NCBI RefSeq assembly: GCF_003852425.1
Contig: NZ_QAJN01000001.1
Span: 307,009 to 371,008, forward strand
DNA length: 64,000 nucleotides
Direction of reading: 5' to 3'
Source of the DNA: Paucibacter sp. KBW04
GTDB taxonomy: Bacteria; Pseudomonadota; Gammaproteobacteria; Burkholderiales; Burkholderiaceae_C
Under the pieces are notes generated by a model. That model was not told where the DNA came from and searched no databases. It saw only the letters and a program-made list of their open reading frames with translations. The position numbers and the translations under genes are program-made. This document shows positions 29,248 through 36,818 of the stretch, piece after piece (the stretch's first letter is position 1; each line of letters opens with the position of its first letter).

Positions 29248-29685
29248 ATGCTGATCCACGGCATCCTCATCCCCGACGACTTGTTCTATCTGGTCGAGCA
29301 TCAGACCTGGGCGCGGCAGCTGCAGGAGGGCGGGTTTCGCTTGGGCATCACGGCCTTGGGGCTGAAGGCTTCGGGGGAGATTTATATGTGCCGGCCTAAG
29401 TCCGTTGGAGCGGACTTGGCGCAGGGGCGGGCGATGGCGGTGGTGGAGTTGGCCAAGTCGATCGTGTCGGTGAAGACGCCGCTGTCGGGCAGGGTCATGC
29501 GGGTCAACGAGGCGCTGGAAGAGCGGCCGGAATTGATTTGGCAAGACCCCTATGGCCAAGGCTGGTTGCTGGATCTGCAGGCCAGTGATTGGAAGGGCGA
29601 GCAGGCCGCGCTCGTGAGTGGCGAAGCGGCACGGCAGTCCATGGAGCATTACGCATGGCTCAATCAAATTCAGCCCCAGGCGTGA
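29248..29685 (+). CDS. GcvH-like lipoyl-domain protein
   Basis: 145 residues with the GcvH fold. The block ELAKSIVSVKTPLSG aligns to the lipoylation site ESVKAASDIYSPVSG of GcvH, so Lys70 is the likely lipoyl lysine, and NEALEERPELI...DPYGQGWL is the typical following motif. No glycine cleavage genes (gcvT, gcvP) are near. It overlaps the next gene, a DsrE-like protein, by 31 bases. Lipoyl proteins of this type paired with DsrE proteins act as sulfur carriers in the sHdr sulfur-oxidation system. Here the neighbours are selenocysteine genes, so a role in sulfur or selenium transfer or in redox supply to them is possible but unproven. Confidence 0.75.
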   Translation: MLIHGILIPDDLFYLVEHQTWARQLQEGGFRLGITALGLKASGEIYMCRPKSVGADLAQGRAMAVVELAKSIVSVKTPLSGRVMRVNEALEERPELIWQDPYGQGWLLDLQASDWKGEQAALVSGEAARQSMEHYAWLNQIQPQA

Positions 29686-30056
29686 AAGGCATCGCCCTGA
29701 TGCTGTGGGCCGCCGACCCGAGCGCGCCCGAACGTTTGGTCACGCCCTTCTTTCATGCCGCTGCGGCGGCCGCCATGGACTTGGAGGTGGAGATTTATTT
29801 CACCGCTCGTTCCGTGCTGCTGCTGCAACCGGGCGTGGCCGCTGGCCTGCGCGCATCAAACTTGGTGGACAAGACGGTCTACCAGGCCATGCAGGAGGCC
29901 GTTGCGCATGGCGCGCGCTTGCTGGCCTGTACCGATGCCTTGCATGCCCAGGGCCTGAGCCGCGAGGGCCTGATCCCCGAGTGCGCGGGCCATGGCGGCG
30001 CAGTGCAATACATGGCGCGGGTGGCCGATCCGGCCTGGCGTGGCCTGGTTTTTTGA
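29655..30056 (+). CDS. DsrE-like family protein
   Basis: 133 residues. An alternating alpha/beta pattern, with KGIALMLWA at the N-terminus and VEIYFTARSVLLL in the middle, fits the DsrE/DsrF-like fold. Cys92 in LLACTDAL sits where DsrE-type sulfur carriers have their active cysteine; Cys110 (IPECAG) is a second candidate. The C-terminal GGAVQYMARVAD also resembles the family. The start inside the preceding lipoyl-protein gene gives a 31-base overlap and suggests coupled translation. No function is assigned; persulfide or selenide carriage with the neighbouring lipoyl protein is a hypothesis. Confidence 0.65.
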   Translation: MAQSNSAPGVKGIALMLWAADPSAPERLVTPFFHAAAAAAMDLEVEIYFTARSVLLLQPGVAAGLRASNLVDKTVYQAMQEAVAHGARLLACTDALHAQGLSREGLIPECAGHGGAVQYMARVADPAWRGLVF

Positions 30057-30069
30057 AAAGTTGCTGGAC

Positions 30070-30642
30070 ATGAGCGATTCTCACCCGGCCCTGCACGCGC
30101 TATTAGGTCGTTACTCCGTCGGCCCCAAGCATCTGCGAGCCCCTGGCCCCAGCCGAGAGGAGCTGGGCTTGATGGCCCAGGCTGCTTTGCGTGCGCCCGA
30201 TCACGGCGAGTTGCTGCCCTTTCGCTTCAAGATCGTGCAGGGCGCGGCGCGTGAGCGCATGGCTGCGTTGTTTGCCGCCGCGGCCCGCGCGGCGGGCAAG
30301 GACGAGGCCGCCGCCAGCCTGGACGCGCAACGCGCCCTGCATCCGCCGGTGACGGTGGCGGTGCTGGCCCGCATCGATCTAGGCCACCCCTTGGTGCCGG
30401 CGCACGAGCAATGGGCTTGTGTAGGTGGCGCCCTGAGTAATTTTCTGACGGCCGCCCATATGCTGGGTTATGGCGGCAAGATGCTGTCCGGCGCCAAGGT
30501 GCGTGACGCCGGCATCCAGGCCGCGTTTTGCGCTCCTGGCGAGACCCTGCTGGGCTGGATCGCCCTGGGCACGCCTGCGCGTCGCCCGAGCGGCCCCTCA
30601 CGCAAGGGCGGGGTGGACGAGGCCTTGCAAGACTGGGCTTGA
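30070..30642 (+). CDS. YdjA-like nitroreductase family flavoprotein
   Basis: 190 residues. The segment ALRAPDHGELLPFRFKIVQG matches the YdjA-type nitroreductases (E. coli reads MRAPDHKSMQPWHF there), and the later GYGGKMLSGA and FLGWIALGTP-like C-terminal block are FMN-binding features. These enzymes bind FMN and reduce substrates with NAD(P)H; the physiological substrate is unknown. In E. coli ydjA lies directly upstream of selD, and here the relative lies 1 kb behind selA-selB-tRNA(Sec). The recurrence suggests a link with selenium metabolism. Its start is 13 bases after the DsrE-like gene. Confidence 0.82.
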   Translation: MSDSHPALHALLGRYSVGPKHLRAPGPSREELGLMAQAALRAPDHGELLPFRFKIVQGAARERMAALFAAAARAAGKDEAAASLDAQRALHPPVTVAVLARIDLGHPLVPAHEQWACVGGALSNFLTAAHMLGYGGKMLSGAKVRDAGIQAAFCAPGETLLGWIALGTPARRPSGPSRKGGVDEALQDWA

Positions 30643-30643
30643 A

Positions 30644-31708
30644 TCAGCGCTGTAGCGCGCTCCACAGCTCTTTCTGCGTGTAGGCGCGGCCTTGCCGGGC
30701 GGGCCAGTCTTTCACCAGCATGACCATGCGGCTATTGAGGGGCGCACTGCGGCCCAGCGTCTGGGCCAGGCGGACCACCTCGCCACACAAAGCGTCGATC
30801 TCGGTCAGCCGGCCCAGGCTTAAATCGTCGGCCATGCTGGAGCGGGCCTGGGCATCGATCTTGAGCATGCGGGCCGCCACCAGGCGAAACAGCGGCGAGG
30901 GCAGGCGCAAGACCTGCAAGAGGCGGCGCGGCGGCAGCGGCGTCATCTGCGCGGGGCTGATGCCGGCGGCGGCCAGCAGATCCAGGGCTTCTTCCTGCAG
31001 GGCCGCAAAGCAGCGGCGGTAGCCGCGATGCAGCAACTCGGCCCGCAAGGGCTGGCCCGACAAGGCGTTGACCGGGTTGTTCAGGTTCAGCAAGAGCTTG
31101 CCCCATTGCACCGCCTGCATGGCGGCGGGCGTGGGCACCAGTTGCAGGTTCAGGCCCTGAGCTTGCCAGGCTTTTTGCAAGGCCTGCAGCAGGGCTTCGT
31201 CGGCGCGGCCTTGCACGCGCAAATCACCGCCCGTGCCGCGGTGAAAGTGCCCAGGCGAAAGCTCGGCCACATTGAAGGGCACCATGCCGGCGCGCCAGTC
31301 CAGCGCGGGTGCGGCCGCTTGCGCCAGGGCCGCGTTGCCCACGCCGTTTTGCATGGACAAGACCAAGCTGCCCGCGGGCAGGGCGCTCTGCAAAAGGGCG
31401 GCCGCCTCGGCGGTGGCGCCGCTCTTCACGCACAGCAGGGTGAGATCGGGGCGCAAACCGGCGGGAGGGTGTTCGTGCAGTCGCTCAGCCAGGGCGGCGG
31501 CCGCCAAGCGCTGGCTGGCTTGCCCCAGGCCGCTCAGGGCCAGGCCTCTTTCGCGCAAGGCCTGCAAAACGCGTGGCCGCCCGACAAAGTCCACCTGCCA
31601 GCCGGCGGCGGCCAGCAGGCCGCCCAGATAACAGCCTATGCTGCCGGCGCCCATGATCAGGGCGCTGGGTCTGGGGCTGTGCGGTGCTGACTTGGCTTCG
31701 GCGTTCAA
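30644..31708 (-). CDS. 2-dehydropantoate 2-reductase family protein (PanE type)
   Basis: 354 residues. An N-terminal Rossmann motif GAGSIGCYLGG for NADP(H) is followed by SMQNGVGN and the catalytic region WGKLLLNLNNPVNALSG, with the Lys and Asn residues of ketopantoate reductases. It probably reduces 2-dehydropantoate to pantoate for coenzyme A, although paralogues of this family with other substrates are common. It is convergent with the nitroreductase gene, with one base between stops. Its ATG overlaps the stop of the upstream Mpo1-like gene, so the two form an operon. Confidence 0.85.
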   Translation of the reverse strand: MNAEAKSAPHSPRPSALIMGAGSIGCYLGGLLAAAGWQVDFVGRPRVLQALRERGLALSGLGQASQRLAAAALAERLHEHPPAGLRPDLTLLCVKSGATAEAAALLQSALPAGSLVLSMQNGVGNAALAQAAAPALDWRAGMVPFNVAELSPGHFHRGTGGDLRVQGRADEALLQALQKAWQAQGLNLQLVPTPAAMQAVQWGKLLLNLNNPVNALSGQPLRAELLHRGYRRCFAALQEEALDLLAAAGISPAQMTPLPPRRLLQVLRLPSPLFRLVAARMLKIDAQARSSMADDLSLGRLTEIDALCGEVVRLAQTLGRSAPLNSRMVMLVKDWPARQGRAYTQKELWSALQR

Positions 31709-32253
31709 GCGATGGGCCTGGCCAGGTCGCGCAGATGGGTGGGCCCGGCGCGGCGCTCGATCTCGCCCAGCATCTCGCGCCCCCAGCCCAGGGCAAACAA
31801 GGCCTCGCCGACGATGAACATGGGGCCCACCAACAGGCCGACCAGATCATCGACAAAAGCCGGCTTCTTGCCCTCGTAGTAATGACCGATGAACTGGATG
31901 ATCCAGCCCAGCACAAAGCAGCCCAGGCCCCAGGCCAACCAAGCGCCCTGGCTGCCGGCGGCCAGGGGTTCGGCCAGGGCGAAGAGCAGGCCGTTGACCA
32001 AGCTGGTGCTCAGGCCCAGCACCCAGTTGCCACGGGTCAAATACCACAGCGTGCTGGCGATCCACAGCAGGGCGGCCGGGGTAAAGGTCAAGCCTCCCGG
32101 CAGGCCCAAGCTCAGGCGCGAGAGCAGCACGCCGATGGCGAAGACGATCAGCGGAATGCCGACGAAATGGGTGGCGATATTGCGCTGGTCGCGGTGGTAG
32201 CTGGCGTATTGAGCCATCAGGTCCAGAGCCGGTCGGAATGCGGTGGTGGCCAT
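31705..32253 (-). CDS. Mpo1-like (YGL010w/DUF962) membrane protein
   Basis: 182 residues with four hydrophobic segments. The opening YASYHRDQRNIATHFVGIPL and the later WIIQFIGHYYEGKKPAFVDD carry the paired histidines of the Mpo1 family. In yeast, Mpo1 is an Fe(II) dioxygenase for alpha-oxidation of 2-hydroxy fatty acids; the bacterial role is less certain. I chose ATG at 32253, which has AAAGGGA upstream, over a longer form from 32289. Its stop overlaps the panE start by four bases. Confidence 0.82.
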   Translation of the reverse strand: MATTAFRPALDLMAQYASYHRDQRNIATHFVGIPLIVFAIGVLLSRLSLGLPGGLTFTPAALLWIASTLWYLTRGNWVLGLSTSLVNGLLFALAEPLAAGSQGAWLAWGLGCFVLGWIIQFIGHYYEGKKPAFVDDLVGLLVGPMFIVGEALFALGWGREMLGEIERRAGPTHLRDLARPIA

Positions 32254-32400
32254 AGCGATGTCCCTTTCTTGCGCGCTGCTTGCGCTCACTTCAGGCGCTT
32301 TGTTCTCTTTGCAAGCGCTGCCTCCATGCTATGCCATGCCGGCCCTTTTGCACTGTCAGCACTGTCAGAATCGAGACACTTTGTCAGCAAGCAGGCCTTC

Positions 32401-33225
32401 ATGAAGCAAGATTTCCACAAACAGCGTCGATTCCTCGCAGCACCGGGCCGGCGCCTGGGCTCGGGCTTGCTGCTGGCTCTGCTGCTAGGCCTGGCGGCTT
32501 GCAGCAGCCCTGGCCCCGGCCCGGCGACGGCCGCCCTCGCTGCGCTGCCGGTGGACCAAGCCCTGTCTGCCCTGGGCCCGCGTTATGCCCAGCTCAAGGC
32601 GAGTCAGGCGGGCAGTCATTTGTATCGCCTGGACGCGGCGGCCTCACGCCTGCACATCCATGTGTTTCGCGCCGGCCGGGTGGCGGGCCTGGGGCATAAC
32701 CATGTTTTGAGTGCGCCGCGCTTGCAGGGCTTTGTCTGGCTGCCTGCGGCGGCCTTGCCGGGCGGGGCCCAGGCTCTGGCGCCTAGCCAGGCCGACTTCT
32801 TCTTGCGCCTGGACGAGCTGCAGCTGGACGATCCGGCCCTGCGCGCCAGTCTGGGCCCGGGCTGGGCCAGCACGCTCTCGGCCGAGGCGGTGGCGGCCAC
32901 CCGGGCCAATATGCTGGGCCAGGCAGGCTTGCAAGCCCAGGCCTTTCCCTGGGTGCGCTTGCGTGCCCTGCGCGTGGTGGGCGAGGCGCCCAAGCTGGCG
33001 CTGGAGCTGGAGATCCAGCTGCATGGACAAAGCCGCAGCCAGTGGCTGGCCGTGAATGCGCAAGTAGACGCGGCGCAACTGCGCTTGCGCGGCGCCCTGG
33101 TCTTGCGGCAGAGCGACTTTGGCCTGCAGCCCTTCTCGGTCGGCGCCGGCCTGCTGGCGGTGGCGGACGAGCTGCTGCTGGACTTTGATCTGCTGGCCAG
33201 GGCCTCATCCGAAGGATCCGACTGA
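32401..33225 (+). CDS. YceI-like lipoprotein
   Basis: 274 residues. An N-terminal signal with lipobox LAAC predicts a lipoprotein with the acylated Cys near residue 34. The segment LDAAASRLHIHVFRAGRVAG followed by LGHNHVLSAPRLQGFVWL resembles the start of YceI-like beta-barrel domains, which bind isoprenoid or other amphiphilic ligands. The family match is moderate and no function is assigned. The 3' end lies just before the phased TGTCCG repeat array, so it is not part of the export operon that follows. Confidence 0.7.
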   Translation: MKQDFHKQRRFLAAPGRRLGSGLLLALLLGLAACSSPGPGPATAALAALPVDQALSALGPRYAQLKASQAGSHLYRLDAAASRLHIHVFRAGRVAGLGHNHVLSAPRLQGFVWLPAAALPGGAQALAPSQADFFLRLDELQLDDPALRASLGPGWASTLSAEAVAATRANMLGQAGLQAQAFPWVRLRALRVVGEAPKLALELEIQLHGQSRSQWLAVNAQVDAAQLRLRGALVLRQSDFGLQPFSVGAGLLAVADELLLDFDLLARASSEGSD

Positions 33226-33256
33226 TCCCGAGCCGGTCTGCCGCGGGGCAGGGCAA

Positions 33257-33310
33257 TGTCCGGCCCCTGTCCGGCTCCTGTCCGGCCCATGTCCGTTCTG
33301 TCCGCGGACA
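33257..33310 (+). promoter_or_regulatory. Phased TGTCCG repeat array, candidate enhancer of the export operon
   Basis: TGTCCG begins at 33257, 33268, 33279, 33290 and 33299. The spacing is 11, 11, 11 and 9 bases, about one helical turn, so all copies face roughly the same side of the DNA. The last copy is part of the perfect palindrome TGTCCGCGGACA. The array lies about 90-145 bases upstream of the predicted start set by the sigma-54 promoter, the normal place for an NtrC-type activator to bind. The operon ends with such an activator. Confidence 0.7.
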
Positions 33311-33376
33311 CTTTGGCCGCCACGGTCGCCGGTGTTAAGTGCTTGATAGGCCTAGGGAAATGCCGCCGGCCAGGCC

Positions 33377-33392
33377 TGGCACGCGGTTTGCA
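33377..33392 (+). promoter_or_regulatory. Sigma-54 (RpoN) -24/-12 promoter of the ABC export operon
   Basis: The sequence TGGCACG-CGGT-TTGCA equals the sigma-54 consensus TGGCACG-N4-TTGCW, with GG at 33378-33379 and GC at 33390-33391 in correct spacing. Transcription would start near 33403, about 50 bases before the adaptor-protein ATG. Confidence 0.9.
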
Positions 33393-33454
33393 ATGAAGAG
33401 AGCAGCCCCGCTCGACCTTGGGTCTTGCGGGTGATCAGCAAACTCTTCATCGCC

Positions 33455-34726
33455 ATGATTCGAGACACTTCCGCACAAGACCAAGTCCTTCAGCCTGCCG
33501 CCAAGCCGCTGAAGAAATGGGCCGGCTGGGCGGCCGCCCTGGCGGCCCTGGCCATGCTGGCCTGGGCCGCGCCCTCGCTGCGCCAGCAACTCGGCGCGAC
33601 GGATAGCTTCAAGCGCGAGCGCCTGACCCTGGCCACGGTGGAGCAGGGCACGCTGATCCGCGATGTGGCGGGCGAGGGCAAGGTGGTGGCGGCCGTCAGC
33701 CCCACGCTGTATGCGGCCAATGCCGGCACGGTGAGTCTGGCCGTGCAAGCCGGAGATTCGGTCAAAAAGGGTCAGGTCTTGCTGACCCTGGCCAGCCCCG
33801 ACCTGCAGGCCAAGCTGGCCCAGGAGCGCTCCAACGCCGATGGCCTGCAGAGCGAGTCCCTGCGCGCCGAGGCCGCCGTGCGGCAAAGCCAGGCCCAGGC
33901 GCAAAGCGCGCTGGACACGGCCGCCATCGCCTACAAATCGGCCCAGAACGATCTGGCCCGTCAGGCCCAGGCCTTTGCCGCCGGGGCCACGGCCAAGTCG
34001 CAGGTGGACCAGGCGAGTGATGCGCTCGCCCGTGCCGAGGTGGCTTTGAAGCAAGCCCAATCCTTGCAAGGCCTGCAACTGGATGCCACCCGCTTTGAGC
34101 TGCAGGCCAAGCGCCAGGCCTTTGAGCGCCAGCAGCTGGTGGTCAAGGACCTGGAGCGCCAGCTCGATGAGCTGCAGCTGCGCTCGCCGGTGGACGGCCA
34201 GGTCGGCCAGCTCTTTGTGAGCGAGCGCATGAGCGTGGCCAAGGACGGCAAGCTGCTCTCCGTCATCGATCTTTCCGCCCTGGAGGTGCAGATGCAGGTG
34301 GCCGAGAGTTTTGCGCGTGAGCTGCAGGCCGGCATGCCCGGTGAGATCACCGGCAATGGCAAGCAATGGGCCGGCAAGGTCAGCTCCATCTCGCCCGAGG
34401 TGGTGAACAACGAGGTGGCGGCCCGTCTGCGCTTTGATGGCGCGCTGCCGGAGCAGCTGCGCCAGAACCAGCGCTTGTCGGTGCGGGTGCTGCTGGATCG
34501 CCGCGAGGGCGTGCTGACCGTGGCGCGCGGCAGCTTTATCGAGGAGGGCGGCGGCCACAGCGCCTATGTGCTGCAAGACGGCCAGGCGGTCAAACGCGCC
34601 ATTCGCCTGGGCGCACAAAGCCTGAGCAAGGTCGAGGTGCTGGAAGGGCTCAAGCCCGGCGAGCAGGTGGTGGTGTCGGGGGCAGATGCCTTCCGTGGCG
34701 CCGAGCGCGTGACGATTACGAACTAA
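33455..34726 (+). CDS. Membrane-fusion (periplasmic adaptor) protein of a MacA/HlyD-type exporter
   Basis: 423 residues from ATG 33455 (MIRDTSAQDQ...). GTG at 33431 is an alternative; neither start has a strong ribosome site. One transmembrane helix (KKWAGWAAALAALAMLAWA) anchors the protein. Two biotinyl-lipoyl-like half-motifs flank a long alpha-helical hairpin rich in Gln/Ala (about 110-230), then a beta-barrel domain follows. It should link the inner-membrane ABC pump to the outer-membrane channel. First gene of the sigma-54-driven operon. Confidence 0.88.
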   Translation: MIRDTSAQDQVLQPAAKPLKKWAGWAAALAALAMLAWAAPSLRQQLGATDSFKRERLTLATVEQGTLIRDVAGEGKVVAAVSPTLYAANAGTVSLAVQAGDSVKKGQVLLTLASPDLQAKLAQERSNADGLQSESLRAEAAVRQSQAQAQSALDTAAIAYKSAQNDLARQAQAFAAGATAKSQVDQASDALARAEVALKQAQSLQGLQLDATRFELQAKRQAFERQQLVVKDLERQLDELQLRSPVDGQVGQLFVSERMSVAKDGKLLSVIDLSALEVQMQVAESFARELQAGMPGEITGNGKQWAGKVSSISPEVVNNEVAARLRFDGALPEQLRQNQRLSVRVLLDRREGVLTVARGSFIEEGGGHSAYVLQDGQAVKRAIRLGAQSLSKVEVLEGLKPGEQVVVSGADAFRGAERVTITN

Positions 34727-34752
34727 CTAAACATTTGGACGGAGCAAAGAAC

Positions 34753-35454
34753 ATGCTGAAGATGACATCCCTGGCCAAGGTCTACCGCACCGAGATGGTG
34801 GAAACCTATGCCTTGCGCGACTTCAACCTCACGGTCAAGGCCGGCGAGTTCGTCGCCGTCACCGGCCCCTCGGGCTCGGGCAAGACCACTTTTCTGACGA
34901 TTGCCGGCCTGCTGGAAGCCTTCAGCGGCGGCAGCTATTGGCTGGACGGGGTGGACGTCAGCCAGATGGACGACGACCGCCGATCGCGCATCCGCAACGA
35001 GAAGATTGGCTTCATCTTCCAGGCCTTCAATCTGATCCCGGATCTGAACGTGCTGGACAATATCGAGGTGCCGCTGAGGTATCGCGGCATGGCCGCGGCG
35101 GAGCGCAAAAAGCGCGCCGCCGAGGCCCTGGCCCGGGTCGGCCTGTCGGCTCGTGCCAAGCATTACCCGGCCGAGTTGTCGGGCGGCCAGCAGCAGCGCG
35201 TGGCCATTGCCCGCGCCCTGGCTGGCAGCCCGAAGCTGCTGCTGGCGGACGAGCCCACCGGCAATCTGGACAGCCAGATGGCCCGCAGCGTGATGGACCT
35301 GCTGGAGGAGTTGCACCGCGAGGGCGCCACCATCGTGATGGTGACCCACGACCCCCAGCTGGCCGCCCGCGCCCAGCGCAATGTGCATGTGATCGACGGC
35401 CAGGTGGTGGACATGGCCGCCGAGCTGCCCGGTTTCAAGCTGGAGGCCGCTTGA
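34753..35454 (+). CDS. ABC transporter ATPase (MacB/LolD-like)
   Basis: 233 residues. Walker A GPSGSGKTT, signature LSGGQQQR, Walker B LLLADEPT and a His switch (VTHD) are all intact. It resembles the LolD/MacB class that drives FtsX-type permeases by mechanotransmission. ATG at 34753 is preferred because GGAG lies eight bases upstream. It is encoded between the adaptor and the outer-membrane channel and should power both downstream permeases. Its TGA overlaps the ATG of the channel gene. Confidence 0.93.
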   Translation: MLKMTSLAKVYRTEMVETYALRDFNLTVKAGEFVAVTGPSGSGKTTFLTIAGLLEAFSGGSYWLDGVDVSQMDDDRRSRIRNEKIGFIFQAFNLIPDLNVLDNIEVPLRYRGMAAAERKKRAAEALARVGLSARAKHYPAELSGGQQQRVAIARALAGSPKLLLADEPTGNLDSQMARSVMDLLEELHREGATIVMVTHDPQLAARAQRNVHVIDGQVVDMAAELPGFKLEAA

Positions 35455-36818
35455 TGCGAAAGCTAGGCTTTGTCTTGGCGCTGAGCCTGGCCTGGCCCCA
35501 GCTCGGCGCTGCAGAAGACTTGCTGCAGGTCTATGCCCGCGCCCGCCTCAGCGACCCCGTGCTGGGCCAGGTCATGGCCGCGCGCGGTGTGCAGCAAGAG
35601 CAGGCCCTGCAAGCCAGAGCCGGCCTCTTGCCGCAGTGGAAGGCTGAGGCCACGCAAAGCCGCTTGGGCAGCGACGGCAGCCGCCGCAGCGATCTGGCCA
35701 GTCGTCTGAGCCAGGTCTTGCTGGACCTGGGCCAGCTGCGCAGCTGGGACGCGGCGCAGACGCTTTTGTCGGCCCAGGAGGCGCGTCTGCGTGCGGCCGA
35801 ACAGGCTTTGTGCGCCCGTGTGGCCACGGCCTACTTCGGCGTGCTGACGGCGCAAGCCAGCTTGAATACCGCCCAAGCCAATGAGGCCGCTTTCGCCGAG
35901 CAGGTCAGGCAGGCGCAGAGCCGGTTCGAGGCCGGCTTGTCGGCCCAGGTGGATGTGGACCAGGCACGCACTTATCACGCCCTGGCCCAGGGCAGCAGCC
36001 TGGAATCGCGCGAAGCCCTGGCCGATGCGCGGCAGGCTTTGCGCCAAGTCAGCGGTGAAAGTACTGAGGGCGGCGCTGCAGCCGAGCTGGCGCCGCTGGC
36101 CGCCGAGCTCAAGCTGGCCGCAGAGCAAGCCGGCGATGAAGGCGCCCAGGCATGGGTCGAGCAAGCCTTGCAGAACAACCCCGGCTTGCAGGCCTTCAGC
36201 CTTGGGCTGAGAGCAGGCGAGCAAAGAGTGGCGGCGGCCCGCGCCGCTCACCTGCCCACGCTGAGCTTGGGCCTGGACAGCGAGCGCTACAGCAACAAGC
36301 CCAGCCAGATCGGCGATATCAACGAAGGGCGCTGGGTCAACACCTTGGCCCTGCGTCTGAGCATCCCGCTGTTTGCCGGCGGGGCGACCGAGTCGATCAA
36401 GCGGCAGGCGCTTTACCAGCGCGATGCCGCCCGCGAGGAGCTGGAAGCCGCCCGCCGCGCCCTGGTGCGCGAGACCCAGGCTCAGTACCAGGCGCGGCAA
36501 ACCAGCCGGGCCCAGCTGCAGAGCTCTGCCCGGGCCGTGGCTGCCGCCGTCCAAGGCCTGGCGGCCACCCGTGCCGGCCAGGCTCTGGGCACCCGCACGA
36601 TGACCGATCTCTTGCTGGCCATTCAAAGCCAGTCGGCCGCGCAAATGGCGTACCAGCAAGCCCGTCATCGCTATGTGTTGTCCACCTTGCTGCTGCAGCA
36701 GGCGGCCGGCCATTTGGGCGAGGCGGAGCTAGCCTCCGTCAATCAATTGCTCAGCCCCGCGGATGCCACGGTGGCCGTGAACGAGAGCAGAAACAAGAAC
36801 GAGAAGGGAGCCTTCTGA
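35454..36818 (+). CDS. TolC-family outer-membrane efflux channel
   Basis: 454 residues. A signal peptide (MRKLGFVLALSLAWPQLGAA) precedes two repeats of the outer-membrane efflux protein domain with long coiled-coil stretches (for example about 60-190 and 310-400) and the TolC-type motif RLSIPLFAGGA. It should form the exit duct for the ABC pump. Start and stop both overlap neighbours by one base (TGATG), showing tight translational coupling through the operon. Confidence 0.9.
   Translation: MRKLGFVLALSLAWPQLGAAEDLLQVYARARLSDPVLGQVMAARGVQQEQALQARAGLLPQWKAEATQSRLGSDGSRRSDLASRLSQVLLDLGQLRSWDAAQTLLSAQEARLRAAEQALCARVATAYFGVLTAQASLNTAQANEAAFAEQVRQAQSRFEAGLSAQVDVDQARTYHALAQGSSLESREALADARQALRQVSGESTEGGAAAELAPLAAELKLAAEQAGDEGAQAWVEQALQNNPGLQAFSLGLRAGEQRVAAARAAHLPTLSLGLDSERYSNKPSQIGDINEGRWVNTLALRLSIPLFAGGATESIKRQALYQRDAAREELEAARRALVRETQAQYQARQTSRAQLQSSARAVAAAVQGLAATRAGQALGTRTMTDLLLAIQSQSAAQMAYQQARHRYVLSTLLLQQAAGHLGEAELASVNQLLSPADATVAVNESRNKNEKGAF

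Noticed and set aside
28982..29254. An open frame over the selenocysteine tRNA
   Set aside because: It runs through the tRNA gene and has no protein-like features.
29248..29685. Assigning the lipoyl-domain protein as GcvH of the glycine cleavage system
   Set aside because: No gcvT or gcvP is near, the N-terminal half differs from GcvH, and the neighbours are a DsrE-like protein and a nitroreductase.
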